Of a stretch of 64,000 bases of DNA, positions 26,905 to 35,896 are shown one piece after another. Below the pieces are notes generated by a model. That model was not told where the DNA came from. It worked only from the letters and a program-made list of their open reading frames with translations, and made no database searches. The stretch comes from Sphingobacterium multivorum (GTDB taxonomy: Bacteria > Bacteroidota > Bacteroidia > Sphingobacteriales > Sphingobacteriaceae). Numbering within the stretch: position 1 is the stretch's first letter; the number at the start of each line of letters is the position of its first letter. Position numbers and translations under genes: made by a program. The stretch spans positions 2,728,001 through 2,792,000 of the forward strand of contig NZ_CP154261.1 in NCBI RefSeq assembly GCF_039511225.1, given 5' to 3'.

Positions 26905-27033
26905 GCAATAAAAAAACGGTCAGTAAAAGAGCTGCTTTATTTTGGGTGGCAAGGATAATACCGGGTGTCGAAGATAGGAGAGGTGGCTAGGAATGTAAAG
27001 TAATTAACAGGATAATAAGTAAATCAACGCATT

Positions 27034-27420
27034 ATGAAAAGAAATCGGATAATTTATTGGATAGCAACTATATGGTTGGCTGTAGGGTTATTGTCAACTG
27101 CTATCATACAGATTTTTAAAATTCAAACGGAAGGAGCAGGTGGGATACAAAATATAGACCATTTAGGATATCCGAGTTATATACTTCCTTTACTAGGAAT
27201 CTGGAAACTATTAGCTGTGGTTGCCTTGCTTTGGCCCAAAAGACCACTTTGGAAAGAATGGGCATATGCGGGTATTTTCTTTACGGCTACTGGTGCCTTG
27301 TATTCGCATATTGCATCGGGAGATTCCTTCGCTTTAATGGCTCCGGCACTATTATACATTATTCTAATTGCTACTTCTTGGTATTTCAGGCCATCTGATA
27401 GGAAATTCGATTTGAAATAG
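27034..27420 (+). CDS. DoxX-like membrane protein
   Basis: A 128-residue, four-helix membrane protein. NIDHLGYPSYILPLLGIWKLLAVVALL and EWAYAGIFFTATGALYSHI are the conserved DoxX-like blocks. It differs from the copy at 4868 by a longer loop after helix one. In relatives this gene commonly sits in an operon of an ArsR repressor, an SRPBCC protein and DoxX; here only promoter, operator and DoxX remain, separated by a 130-base leader without an open frame. Function is unknown. Confidence 0.85.
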   Translation: MKRNRIIYWIATIWLAVGLLSTAIIQIFKIQTEGAGGIQNIDHLGYPSYILPLLGIWKLLAVVALLWPKRPLWKEWAYAGIFFTATGALYSHIASGDSFALMAPALLYIILIATSWYFRPSDRKFDLK

Positions 27421-27494
27421 TGGTGAAATCTGTAATGAATTTGAAGAGTTACCCGAAAATATGTACTGGGCGAAAAATTCATCAGGGACAGTAT

Positions 27495-28763
27495 TTAACC
27501 TTTACTCTTCAGGTGAAATATGGTGATCTCCGGTAGTATCCCAACTCGGCTTGGATAATCTAGATAACCGAAGCCAACATTTACGTACAGTGCCTGATGC
27601 TTTTCACGGTAAAGGCCTGCCCATTCGCGGTAAGCATATTTGACTGGACTCCACTGATAATTCGGGTTGTTATAGCCGAATTGTCCCCCATGCGTGTGCC
27701 CGCTGAAAGTGACGTCGATTGTGGGATATTTGGGTAGGATCTCTGCTCGCCAATGGGAGGGATCGTGTGAAAGCATCAAATTGATAGGCGAGGATTTATC
27801 TACTTTAGACATGGCCAGGTCGATATTCCCATAATTTTGTGGATTATTTGCGCCCCAATTTTCGACGCCTATAATCGTAATCTTTTCGTTATTCAGTACG
27901 AGTTCTTTCGATTCATTGAGAAGTAATTGCCAGCCCAATCGTTGATGAATGGATTTGAGATTTGAAAGGTTTTGTTCTTTAGTCAAATGCTTCTGATCAA
28001 AGAAATGATATCGGTTAAAATGATAATCTCCATAATCATGATTCCCAAGTATAGAGAATGTACCTAATGGAGCCTTCACTTTATCAAATATGGATAAATA
28101 ATCTTCCATTTCAGCAGCAAAATCATTGATTAGGTCCCCTGTAAAAAAGATGATGTCAGGGTTCTGTTCTAACAAAAGGTCAATCCCTCTTTTTACAGCA
28201 GTTGAATTAAATAGACTACCTGCATGTATATCGGAAATTTGGGCTATAGTAATTCCTTCAAATGATTTCGGTAAATTAGGTAAAATTAAATCGAGGTGGT
28301 TGACCTGGTACTTATACAAATCGAAGACAAATCCACGTGTAAGTGCAACGATGGGGACACTGGCTAACAGGAGACCACTTTTGACTATAAAATCTGATCT
28401 TTTTATGGAGGGTAAATTTCCAATTTGTTTCGGCAACGATTTAGTTTCTTTTATTCGTTTGTTTATTACGTTGAAAATATGCACAACCGCATCAATACCA
28501 ATAAAAAAAAGACAGATAATCTTACCCAATAGCAACGAAACTGGAAAAAATACTAAACAGGCAGATTCAAAACTAGTCCATCTAAAAAATAAATTAAGAA
28601 ATATGGATAGATAGGAAAGTATACTGATAGACCACCAGACTATGTTTAGTAGCTTTCGATTGGATTTCCAAGTTGATAATGTCTGTATTCTTAAAAATAT
28701 TAGAAGATCTAAAAAAATGAATAGCATTAAAATTTTTAGATAGGCATAGAATTGTTGGATCAT
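27495..28763 (-). CDS. Membrane-anchored metallophosphoesterase
   Basis: A 422-residue protein with four N-terminal hydrophobic helices (to about residue 160) and a calcineurin-like phosphoesterase domain. Metal-ligand motifs are in order: ISDIHAGS, FFTGDLINDFA, LGNHDYGDY, LSHDPSHW and FSGHTHGGQFG. Relatives of the YkuE type act on lipids or nucleotides at the outer face of the membrane. It is convergent with the DoxX-like gene and divergent from the HxlR gene at 29022. Confidence 0.92.
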   Translation of the reverse strand: MIQQFYAYLKILMLFIFLDLLIFLRIQTLSTWKSNRKLLNIVWWSISILSYLSIFLNLFFRWTSFESACLVFFPVSLLLGKIICLFFIGIDAVVHIFNVINKRIKETKSLPKQIGNLPSIKRSDFIVKSGLLLASVPIVALTRGFVFDLYKYQVNHLDLILPNLPKSFEGITIAQISDIHAGSLFNSTAVKRGIDLLLEQNPDIIFFTGDLINDFAAEMEDYLSIFDKVKAPLGTFSILGNHDYGDYHFNRYHFFDQKHLTKEQNLSNLKSIHQRLGWQLLLNESKELVLNNEKITIIGVENWGANNPQNYGNIDLAMSKVDKSSPINLMLSHDPSHWRAEILPKYPTIDVTFSGHTHGGQFGYNNPNYQWSPVKYAYREWAGLYREKHQALYVNVGFGYLDYPSRVGILPEITIFHLKSKG

Positions 28764-28968
28764 ATTCGAAGTCTAAAATTTGAATCTGGCATATTTGGAA
28801 TGAATAATTGGATTACCAAATCTAAAATAGCTGTTTTTCTCCATAATCATAATTTCAGTTTTAAATTATTTGCAAAGCTGATGACTATTAGCTTTGGAGC
28901 TATAACCTCCTTTCGCTTTGTGTCATATTATTGACGATTGTGGTGCCACAGATGTACAATAGAAGTCT

Positions 28969-28976
28969 TAAATTTG
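28969..28976 (+). promoter_or_regulatory. Candidate -7 element for the HxlR gene
   Basis: TAAATTTG matches TAnnTTTG, 46 bases before the HxlR start. No well-spaced -33 element is seen. A TGTGG-TG-CCACA inverted repeat at 28939-28950 could be an operator. Confidence 0.35.
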
Positions 28977-29021
28977 TCCCTATTTGCAGTGGATTGTATG
29001 CTATTAAAGAGATTTTAAATT

Positions 29022-29375
29022 ATGGGAAAACGAAAAGAAAATTCGACCAATAGGATTAATGAACAGTATATTATTGAATGTGATTTAGCGTACGCTGTAT
29101 GTAAGATCGGTGGCCGATGGAAGCTGTTGATACTTGCTAAATTACAGCATGGCAAGCTGCGATTTGGTGAGATTAAACAATTGATTACAGGGATTACAGA
29201 TCGCATGCTCACTTTGCAGCTCAAAGAGCTGGAAAAACAAGGACTGGTTAAAAGGATTGCTTACGCGGAAGTGCCCCCTCGAGTGGAATATCAATTGACT
29301 GAAATTGCGGCAGAACTTATCCCTATTTGGTGTCAGTTGGAAAAATGGGGCGCCAAGCATAAAATGATAACATAA
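29022..29375 (+). CDS. HxlR family transcriptional regulator
   Basis: A 117-residue winged-helix protein with CDLAYAVCKIGGRWKLLILAKL, TGITDRMLTLQLKELEKQGL and EVPPRVEYQLTEIA. It shares the KENSTNRINE start with the regulator at 4411, which marks a recent paralogue pair. The Cys in ECDLAYAVC are placed as in redox-sensing members. The neighbour transcribed away from it is the metallophosphoesterase; whether that is its target is unknown. Confidence 0.9.
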   Translation: MGKRKENSTNRINEQYIIECDLAYAVCKIGGRWKLLILAKLQHGKLRFGEIKQLITGITDRMLTLQLKELEKQGLVKRIAYAEVPPRVEYQLTEIAAELIPIWCQLEKWGAKHKMIT

Positions 29376-29455
29376 AGACGGCTTTGTTTTCAGCACTGAT
29401 TTTTTATCGATACCTAATTCAAAAAAGTTTAGTATAGCCACAATGGAAATTTACA

Positions 29456-30646
29456 CTAGGATGGTCTCTGAAAGATTTTTATTTCAGAGAACCGGCCTTG
29501 CTTTAGGTCCCACTTATATTCGAATGCAATGGAATAACCTAAAGATCTAATTTTCCACACTTGGTCTTTTTCATGTCCAACGATATAGTGTAAAAACCCT
29601 GACATCGCATTTTTTCCAATTTCTTCAACATCTTGATTAAAGGGGATAATGCCGTTTGAAAATGAAAATAGTTGCTGTGCAACTTCATCGGGTTGCAAAA
29701 TATGGTTTTTTAAGGTTTTTGTCAATTGTATATTTTCATCAGAAGATAAGTGCAATTCTTGCCAGTTCGTATCCAAATCGCTTGCTTTTTCCAGAGCCTT
29801 GAGTATTTCATTTTGAACTTTTATGAAGCGGGGCTGATTTTTTAGGTAAAATGTACCTAATCGCTTATCAATAGTATCTAGCCATTCTTGAGGGCTGAGT
29901 TGTTGTATCCAAGTTGATGAATAGCTGTTCCAGCGTATTTCATCCATTGCCTGATAGAGTTTCTCTAATTCATTGGCTGGTTTCTGAATCACGAACGGGA
30001 TCCCAAGTCGTAAATATTCCACTTTATTGGGTAGCGTATATTCCGAATTTTGGATAACCATCGTTTGTAGATTAAGGTTTAACTTAAGCATATAAAGCCT
30101 ATTTACTAGCCAAATTTGCCAAACATCCTCCTTTAATTGTTTAGCGAAGACTTGATTTCCAAAGGCATAAGCTATTGTAGATTCGTTTGTTCCTATGTTC
30201 GATTGTTGGTAAATCATAGGTTGTATAATTCCGCTGAGAAGTCGCGCTATTTCGATAGGTCGATAACACTGTAGCAAGGTTACTGTCGTGAATTGTGGGG
30301 TTTCCAACATTTTTGACAGTTCCTCAGGAGGCTTGCTATCAAAAATAAATGCATTAAGTGCTGTTGGTGGAGCCTGTATTCTTTCAAAATATTTTTTGCG
30401 CAATCGTGTTAAGCCAGTATGTTCTTTATGAGCATATGCAACGATCGGGTTAAATAATGCATTTTGCTGTTCGGTCGTTAAGGTCGAATCCGTTATTTTA
30501 CTTCCAATTTCAGTAATAAACTTCAAAAATTCCTTTTGCGTCTTTTCCTTTTGATTCCTCAGTTGGCGATCAAAACTCTGGCCTGTACAAATGAGCACCA
30601 TTAATACGAAAAGAACAGTTGACAGCGCTATTTTTGAATATATCAT
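29456..30646 (-). CDS. Secreted protein of unknown function
   Basis: A 396-residue protein with a Sec signal (to about residue 23, LICTGQS). The mature part is mostly helical and polar (FDRQLRNQKEKTQKEFLKFI, then a middle TVTLLQCYRPIEIARLL segment). I do not recognise a family, metal site or repeat. It is divergent from the 103-residue gene at 30868 with 220 bases between. Confidence 0.7.
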   Translation of the reverse strand: MIYSKIALSTVLFVLMVLICTGQSFDRQLRNQKEKTQKEFLKFITEIGSKITDSTLTTEQQNALFNPIVAYAHKEHTGLTRLRKKYFERIQAPPTALNAFIFDSKPPEELSKMLETPQFTTVTLLQCYRPIEIARLLSGIIQPMIYQQSNIGTNESTIAYAFGNQVFAKQLKEDVWQIWLVNRLYMLKLNLNLQTMVIQNSEYTLPNKVEYLRLGIPFVIQKPANELEKLYQAMDEIRWNSYSSTWIQQLSPQEWLDTIDKRLGTFYLKNQPRFIKVQNEILKALEKASDLDTNWQELHLSSDENIQLTKTLKNHILQPDEVAQQLFSFSNGIIPFNQDVEEIGKNAMSGFLHYIVGHEKDQVWKIRSLGYSIAFEYKWDLKQGRFSEIKIFQRPS

Positions 30647-30867
30647 GTGCTGATAGATTTTATCTCAATGTTAGTGTGCAAAGATCGTCCTTTTACTTAA
30701 CATGCATATCATCTAAAATGTTTATGCTTAATTAAAGTTCGCTTAGATAACGAAAGAATATTAATTTATTACAAACGATCTTTAGCTAGAAGCTGTTTGG
30801 TTTTTAGAGAGATTTGGATTGGGCAATTCCAATCCATTCATACCGGGTCAGGGAAATTTAAACCATT

Positions 30868-31179
30868 ATGGACAATAAAAATAAGGAACAAATGACGACA
30901 GCATATTTGCAAATTGTGTTAAAAATGAATTCTTCCAATAGGGGGGAATTGACAAGTACATATAATAAGTTCAAAGATTTATTTCGAGAACAAATAAAAG
31001 GAGCGAAAACACAAGAGTTGCTCTTCAGCGATGAGGATATACAGCTCTTATATGGCTTTGATACTTATGAAGATGCTGAGGCCTTTTTGTCAACAGAATT
31101 ATACAATAATATCATCCTCGTTGCACTAAAGCCACTAATAAGCAATAATCCTGAGATTAAAATATACCATGTGGCATAA
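30868..31179 (+). CDS. Small cytoplasmic protein, possible ferredoxin-like fold
   Basis: A 103-residue soluble protein (MDNKNKEQMTTAYLQIVLKM...) with a beta-alpha-beta pattern: YLQIVLKM, an amphipathic helix NKFKDLFREQIKGA, ELLFSDEDIQLLYGF and a terminal IKIYHVA strand. This could be a small dimeric alpha/beta barrel. No family is assigned. It lies 51 bases upstream of the CinA-like gene, and both may form one transcript. Confidence 0.6.
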   Translation: MDNKNKEQMTTAYLQIVLKMNSSNRGELTSTYNKFKDLFREQIKGAKTQELLFSDEDIQLLYGFDTYEDAEAFLSTELYNNIILVALKPLISNNPEIKIYHVA

Positions 31180-31230
31180 AGATAGCGTAGGCAATGCCTT
31201 CATATGTAAATGACCTTATATTAATATATA

Positions 31231-31755
31231 ATGAAAATAGAGTTTCCAGAATTGTTACTGCGCGAAGTCGCTCAAAATCTCAAAGATGCTAAAGATGGTA
31301 TTGCCGTTGCTGAAAGTGTGACAGCGGGATTGTTGCAGTTAGCCTGTTCACAGATGGAGGGAGCAATGGAAGTTTTCGCTGGGGGAGTGACCACCTATAC
31401 GATTAATGCTAAGATAAAAATACTAAAGGTGGATGCAAAGGAAGCCGAAAGATGCGACTGCGTATCTCCGAAAATTACCGAAGAAATGGCACTTGCAGTA
31501 AGCAACCTGTTTGGTACAACATGGGCTATTGCCACAACGGGATATGCAACAGCCGTGCCCGAATCAGCTGGTAAATTGTTCGCTTATATTTCAATTGCTG
31601 AAAAGGACAAGATTATATCTACCGAAAAAATCGAACTTCAATCGAGCCTCAAAATGGAAGAAGCGCAGGCCATTTATACCATAAAGGCATTCGAAACTTT
31701 AAATAGGCTATTACGACTAAATAGGGAGAGTAAAAAGTCAAGCCAATCCGTTTGA
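31231..31755 (+). CDS. CinA C-terminal-domain protein (NMN amidohydrolase-like)
   Basis: A 174-residue protein equal to the stand-alone CinA C-terminal domain, which in other bacteria deamidates nicotinamide mononucleotide. The expected AESCTGG motif reads AESVTAG (about 30-36), followed by EVFAGGVTTY, CDCVSPKITEEMA and ATTGYATAVPES, where typical enzymes have ITGIAGPGG. The catalytic Ser is kept but the Gly-rich loops differ. I recall such a variant group in Bacteroidota, so the substrate may differ. Confidence 0.82.
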   Translation: MKIEFPELLLREVAQNLKDAKDGIAVAESVTAGLLQLACSQMEGAMEVFAGGVTTYTINAKIKILKVDAKEAERCDCVSPKITEEMALAVSNLFGTTWAIATTGYATAVPESAGKLFAYISIAEKDKIISTEKIELQSSLKMEEAQAIYTIKAFETLNRLLRLNRESKKSSQSV

Positions 31756-31814
31756 GAATTGATTATCCGAAAGGCTGTTGAATTGGATGGGATGTACATA
31801 AAATAGTAAAAAGG

Positions 31815-31870
31815 AAGGGCTGTCCATGTTAATCACTGCCCTGAAAAGTTAGACTCCTCGGACAGCCCTT
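31815..31870. terminator. Hairpin between convergent genes
   Basis: Perfect 11-base stem AAGGGCTGTCC / GGACAGCCCTT with a long 34-base loop, between the CinA-like gene and the convergent GT4 gene. It probably serves both strands. Confidence 0.55.
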
Positions 31871-31875
31871 TAACT

Positions 31876-33057
31876 TTAAGCTTCTCTTTTCAAATCAAAA
31901 GAGAGGTATTTTTCATAATCAATTAAAGATCTTACCGGTGTTGTTACTCCATTTAGAAGTTCGATATACATTTTTGCTACGTTTTTCCATACAGTTTGTT
32001 CTCCGTAGCTGCGTGCTTTGAATCGATGCCAAGCGAGTAGTCGATGGGAGGTATACAATAATTTGATGTTGCCACGCATGGATTCTATGTCGTTAAACGG
32101 GGTGAGAATGCCACGATCATCTTTCAATAGATCTTTGGCATGCCAGTAAGGAGTGGAGATAACTGCAGCTCCCGCGCCTACTGCAAAAGATAAGGTTCCA
32201 CTGCTTATTTGTTGTTCGTGAGGGTATGGGGATAAGTATATATCGCATGCTGTCAGATACTCTTTAAGTTCTTCATCCGTTAAGAATTTATCAATAAAAA
32301 CAACTTTATCCTGTAAACCTAGTTGATTAACTAAATTTTGAAGTTCGAATCGGTAAGATTCACCTTCATGGGCAAGCACATTGGGGTGTGTTTTTCCAAC
32401 AATCAAGTATTTGAATCCAGGAAGATCGATACCCGACAGGGATTTTATGGCATATTCAAGCCCTTTACTTCTTCCGATTAAACCAAAAGTCATCATCACA
32501 AAGTTTTGCTGTAAATTCAACCTGTACTTGGCTAACCCCTGATTATAGTCAAACTGCGGCACGCCATGCGGTATAACTTTAATTTTATCCGTAAGAGCCG
32601 AATCAAATTGCTCCTTTAACAATTCTACTCCCTTTGGCGATAGGCTGACAACCACCTGAGATTTTTCCAGAAGTAATTCCATAATTTCTTTCTGCTGCAA
32701 TGAAGGGGTTTGCAGAATAGTATGAAATACGGTTAATAATGGTATAGTAAGATTGTTGGCGATTTGTGTGATGAAAATACCGTCGGCACCACCAAATATT
32801 CCAAATTCATGTTGCACAATACAATAATCATATTCCTCATTGATGATACGAGCTGCTTGATGATAACTATCAAGTCGATCCCGAAAGATGACAAAGCGTA
32901 CAGATTCATTAAAATCCTCTAATCCCTGTTTAGATAAAGCGATGATGTCAATTTGTACAGTAGGATCGAATTCCATACCTTGTTTAAGATCTTTCGTAAA
33001 AGTTGCTAACCCACATTCTTGAGGCGGACAAGTACTGATGATTGCTATTTTTTTCAT
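31876..33057 (-). CDS. GT4 family glycosyltransferase
   Basis: A 393-residue GT-B fold transferase. N-terminal ISTCPPQECGLATFTKDL is the acceptor-side loop of a group that often carries a PPxxCGIGxF signature; in the C-terminal half, GLIGRSKGLEYAIKSL is the donor-binding start and YLSPYPHEQQISSGTLSFAVGAGAAVIST contains the Glu-x7-Glu-like end. The sugar is not predictable. It lies in the stress block and is preceded, 5 bases away, by a 39-codon ORF whose end carries a good Shine-Dalgarno sequence. Confidence 0.9.
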   Translation of the reverse strand: MKKIAIISTCPPQECGLATFTKDLKQGMEFDPTVQIDIIALSKQGLEDFNESVRFVIFRDRLDSYHQAARIINEEYDYCIVQHEFGIFGGADGIFITQIANNLTIPLLTVFHTILQTPSLQQKEIMELLLEKSQVVVSLSPKGVELLKEQFDSALTDKIKVIPHGVPQFDYNQGLAKYRLNLQQNFVMMTFGLIGRSKGLEYAIKSLSGIDLPGFKYLIVGKTHPNVLAHEGESYRFELQNLVNQLGLQDKVVFIDKFLTDEELKEYLTACDIYLSPYPHEQQISSGTLSFAVGAGAAVISTPYWHAKDLLKDDRGILTPFNDIESMRGNIKLLYTSHRLLAWHRFKARSYGEQTVWKNVAKMYIELLNGVTTPVRSLIDYEKYLSFDLKREA

Positions 33058-33062
33058 ATGAT

Positions 33063-33182
33063 TTAACCCTCCTTTACTGTATTTTGTACTTCTTCAACTG
33101 GAAGATCCAAAATGGCCATTAGCAATAAATAGTAGCCTTTTTCCAAACCTATTTTTTTTGCTTTCTTTTCAATATTTTCCAT
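33063..33182 (-). CDS. 39-residue ORF just upstream of the GT4 gene
   Basis: Minus-strand frame from ATG at 33182 to TAA at 33063: MENIEKKAKKIGLEKGYYLL and onward to VEEVQNTVKEG. It is a basic amphipathic helix followed by a hydrophobic patch. The sequence AAGGAGG within its last codons lies 11 bases before the GT4 start, so translation of both is probably coupled. Clear Shine-Dalgarno sequences are rare in this genome, which supports a purpose. I do not recognise a family. Confidence 0.55.
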   Translation of the reverse strand: MENIEKKAKKIGLEKGYYLLLMAILDLPVEEVQNTVKEG

Positions 33183-33516
33183 ATCCGTACGCTATTTGAG
33201 TGTAAATTCTTTTGATGTAATTGAAACAAAATTTATACCTAAAGGATGTTTATGAAGCTTTAACCGTAGTTTTTGAATAGAAATAGCGTAGGGTAGCTAA
33301 GGAACTTCCGAAAAATACAGGTTAAATACGTATTTATAGCGTTGGAGAAATGAATTTATCGTCGTATCACTTAAATAGTCATTTAATCCCATACGAATTT
33401 CATAAATAAGTGCTGTTTTGCTAAAGATGTTCAATTTTCCTCGCTTAAATTTTTCTTAGCAGTTTCAAACAATAAAGAGGTTCCTTTGGTTGTTTATTTA
33501 AGTTAAAAATGAGTTC
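33183..33516. other. Divergent intergenic region
   Basis: It holds the promoters of the GT4 unit and of exonuclease III. I see no gene. An AAATACGTATTT palindrome lies near 33326. Confidence 0.35.
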
Positions 33517-34302
33517 ATGAAAATAGCCACCTATAATATTAATGGTATCAATGCGCGTCTACCGGTCTTGCTTCGCTGGTTGGCCGAAGAATCGCCTGAT
33601 GTTGTATGCCTCCAGGAGTTGAAATCTCCGCAGGAACGTTTTCCACTGAAAGAAATTAATGCCATCGGGTATCATGCCGTTTGGCACGGTCAAAAAAGCT
33701 GGAATGGGGTTGCGGTTCTTTCCAAATATGAGATCGAAGAAGTCTCTAGAGCGCTTCCAGGTGATACCGAAGATGTTCAAAGCCGTTATTTGGAGGTTAT
33801 GATCCAGCAAGTCGCGATTTGCTGTCTTTATCTGCCCAATGGGAACCCATTTCCCGGGCCCAAATTTGAGTATAAATTGACGTGGATTGAGCGCTTAGCT
33901 AAGCGGGCCAAAACGTTGCTTAGCATAGATATTCCAGCGATACTCATCGGCGATTTTAACATTATTCCAACCGAAATGGATACCTATAAACCTGAGAAAT
34001 ATGTCAATGATGCATTGTTCAGAAAGGAGGTTAAAGAGGCTTTCAGTCAACTTCTTGAAGCGGGCTGGCAGGATGCGATTCGTCGGCTTTTTCCGGATCA
34101 GCAGGTGTATACGTTCTGGGATTACTTTCGTCAGGCTTATAGTCGAAATGCCGGTTTGCGTATAGATCATATCCTATTAAGTCCTTCAATTCAGGATCGT
34201 TTAATTGAAGGTGGTATTGATCGCGATGTCCGCGGCTGGGAGAAAAGCAGCGATCATGCCCCTACATGGATTAGATTACGGAATAGCAGCAACAATGGCT
34301 AA
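33517..34302 (+). CDS. xth: Exodeoxyribonuclease III / AP endonuclease
   Basis: A 261-residue enzyme of the EEP superfamily that cuts DNA at abasic sites and trims 3' blocked ends. Motifs are complete: ATYNINGINAR, CLQELK (metal Glu), the YLPNGNP loop, IGDFNIIP (Asp, Asn), LRIDHILLS and the terminal SSDHAPTWI (Asp-His). Length and order match ExoIII. It overlaps the NUDIX gene by 8 bases (ATGGCTAA), so the two are one unit combining repair with nucleotide clean-up. Confidence 0.95.
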   Translation: MKIATYNINGINARLPVLLRWLAEESPDVVCLQELKSPQERFPLKEINAIGYHAVWHGQKSWNGVAVLSKYEIEEVSRALPGDTEDVQSRYLEVMIQQVAICCLYLPNGNPFPGPKFEYKLTWIERLAKRAKTLLSIDIPAILIGDFNIIPTEMDTYKPEKYVNDALFRKEVKEAFSQLLEAGWQDAIRRLFPDQQVYTFWDYFRQAYSRNAGLRIDHILLSPSIQDRLIEGGIDRDVRGWEKSSDHAPTWIRLRNSSNNG

Positions 34303-34765
34303 AAAGATAAATACCAGTGCTGGATTGTTATTGTATAAATTTGAGGCGCTAGAAATTTATTTTTTCTTAGTACATCCTGGTGGTCCCTATTTTACGAAAA
34401 AAGATGAAGGCTCTTGGACAATCCCTAAGGGAGAAATCGATTTGTATGAAGATGAACTTGAAGCGGCCAAAAGAGAATTTATTGAAGAGACAGGCTATCT
34501 TCCCAGCGGAAATTTTATTGCGCTCCATGCTATTCAACAGAAAGGAGGAAAAATAGTTAAGTGTTGGGCAATTGAAGGAGATATAGATCCTGCTGATCTG
34601 ATAAGCAATACCTTTGAAATGGAATGGCCGCCGAAATCCGGAAAAATGCAAACTTATCCAGAAATAGATCGCGGAGGTTGGTTTACATTTGCGGAAGCTA
34701 GGAAGAAAATAAACGAACGGCAGATTTCTTTTTTGGAGCAAGTGATTGCTCATGAGAAATGTTAA
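34295..34765 (+). CDS. NUDIX hydrolase
   Basis: A 156-residue protein. The start at 34295 overlaps the exonuclease III stop; longer readings lie inside that gene. The NUDIX box is complete: G46-x5-E52-x7-R60-E61-F-x-E64-E65-x-G67. The N-terminus SAGLLLYKFEALEIYFFLVHPGG and WTIPKGE match the group annotated as MutT-like or diadenosine-polyphosphate hydrolases. The substrate is uncertain. Coupling to exonuclease III suggests cleaning of damaged nucleotides. Confidence 0.9.
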   Translation: MAKKINTSAGLLLYKFEALEIYFFLVHPGGPYFTKKDEGSWTIPKGEIDLYEDELEAAKREFIEETGYLPSGNFIALHAIQQKGGKIVKCWAIEGDIDPADLISNTFEMEWPPKSGKMQTYPEIDRGGWFTFAEARKKINERQISFLEQVIAHEKC

Positions 34766-34796
34766 TTTTTTTCAACACCATTTTATTGTGCAAGTG

Positions 34797-35216
34797 CTAC
34801 CTAGTAGACCTCATTGCTTTAACTTTCGCTGTATTATCATCCGCTACAAACTTCTGATAAATTGCTGTTTCCATTCCATATAGAGCGATCTTGCCTTCAC
34901 TATTACTATGAATCCCATAGCCATATATCTTCGTAAGTGGAGAGGCTCGCAGGCAAGCTTGGCCTCTAGAGAAAAAAACTGCTCTCGCTTCGGGATACTC
35001 GTCTGGACTGAGCCCTTTTCTTTCCGCATACACCTGGAAAATAATATCGTCAGATGTATACTGATAAGGTGCAGAGGCGATTAATTCATATTGTCGTTCA
35101 GCAACGGTTTTATTGCTTTTTGATGGTGGAATAGTACCTTTAACTACTTTGGTATCTGCAGCAGCTTCAATCAATGTGTTAAAATAATTGGTCGAATAGG
35201 TTTTCATAATTTTCAT
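34797..35216 (-). CDS. DUF6157 family protein
   Basis: A 139-residue cytoplasmic protein (ATG at 35216; the ATG three codons later is equally good). TYSTNYFNTLIEAA, KTVAERQYELI and SPLTKIYGYGIHSNSEGKIAL match the DUF6157 family. These proteins are widespread and of unknown function. It is convergent with the NUDIX gene and upstream of the lipoprotein at 35332 on the same strand. Confidence 0.85.
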   Translation of the reverse strand: MKIMKTYSTNYFNTLIEAAADTKVVKGTIPPSKSNKTVAERQYELIASAPYQYTSDDIIFQVYAERKGLSPDEYPEARAVFFSRGQACLRASPLTKIYGYGIHSNSEGKIALYGMETAIYQKFVADDNTAKVKAMRSTR

Positions 35217-35331
35217 TTTTCTTTAATCGAATGGAGTCGCAAGGATAACAACAAAAATAATAGGATATCTTACGATTTGAAAGTGAATCGCAAAATATCC
35301 TATGATTTATTGATTATTATGCTCGTATGTT

Positions 35332-35802
35332 CTAGAGCGCAGCTTTAATAGCGGCTAAACAATCCGATTGGTATTTCATGATGTTATCTTTATCCGAAGC
35401 AGATATTTTTCCATCAGCAAGACTTTTTTCGATCTCATTTTTAATATCCAACAGTGATTTCTCTTTATCCAACGCTTGATCTGCAGACTCTGCATTGATG
35501 CGGGCCACCCAAGTCTTACCTAATTTTGTATAAAGCTCCTTGGCTTTATCATTAGAAAGGACGGGGGCTGTCACTGAGGCAATGGCTGCATTAGCCGCCG
35601 CTTTATCGGAATAAACAACAGCTTCTGCATCTTTCGTCGCAGCATCTTCGGAAGTTTTCATTGCCTCTTCATTGGCGTCGGCTGCTTTTTCCTCCGCATG
35701 CTCCATCTTCTCAGCCGCCTTTTCCTGCGGTGTTTGATTATTACACGAAACTAAAATCGCTGCGGTAGCTAGTGAAGCAAGTAATGTTTTGTTTGAAATC
35801 AT
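35332..35802 (-). CDS. Ala/Glu-rich lipoprotein with coiled coil
   Basis: A 156-residue lipoprotein (AAILVSCNN, Cys about 20). A highly charged coiled-coil stretch rich in Ala, Glu and Lys follows (about 28-60), and the C-terminal half is helical. It resembles envelope-stress small lipoproteins in composition only. It lies 94 bases downstream of the ECF sigma factor gene on the same strand and may be a direct target. Confidence 0.75.
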   Translation of the reverse strand: MISNKTLLASLATAAILVSCNNQTPQEKAAEKMEHAEEKAADANEEAMKTSEDAATKDAEAVVYSDKAAANAAIASVTAPVLSNDKAKELYTKLGKTWVARINAESADQALDKEKSLLDIKNEIEKSLADGKISASDKDNIMKYQSDCLAAIKAAL

Positions 35803-35896
35803 AATATTTATTTATTTAGTGATAATATTTAAATAACAAGATTTATTTGTAAATAGTTTTAATTTTTATTTTTTTATAGTTTAATATACCGCTATA

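Noticed and set aside
28752..28934. 60-codon plus-strand frame between the metallophosphoesterase and HxlR genes
   Set aside because: Low-complexity composition, no family, and it covers the divergent promoter region.
31815..31870. Long-loop inverted repeat considered as insertion-sequence ends
   Set aside because: Only 56 bases apart, no transposase frame, no flanking duplication; fits a terminator between convergent genes.
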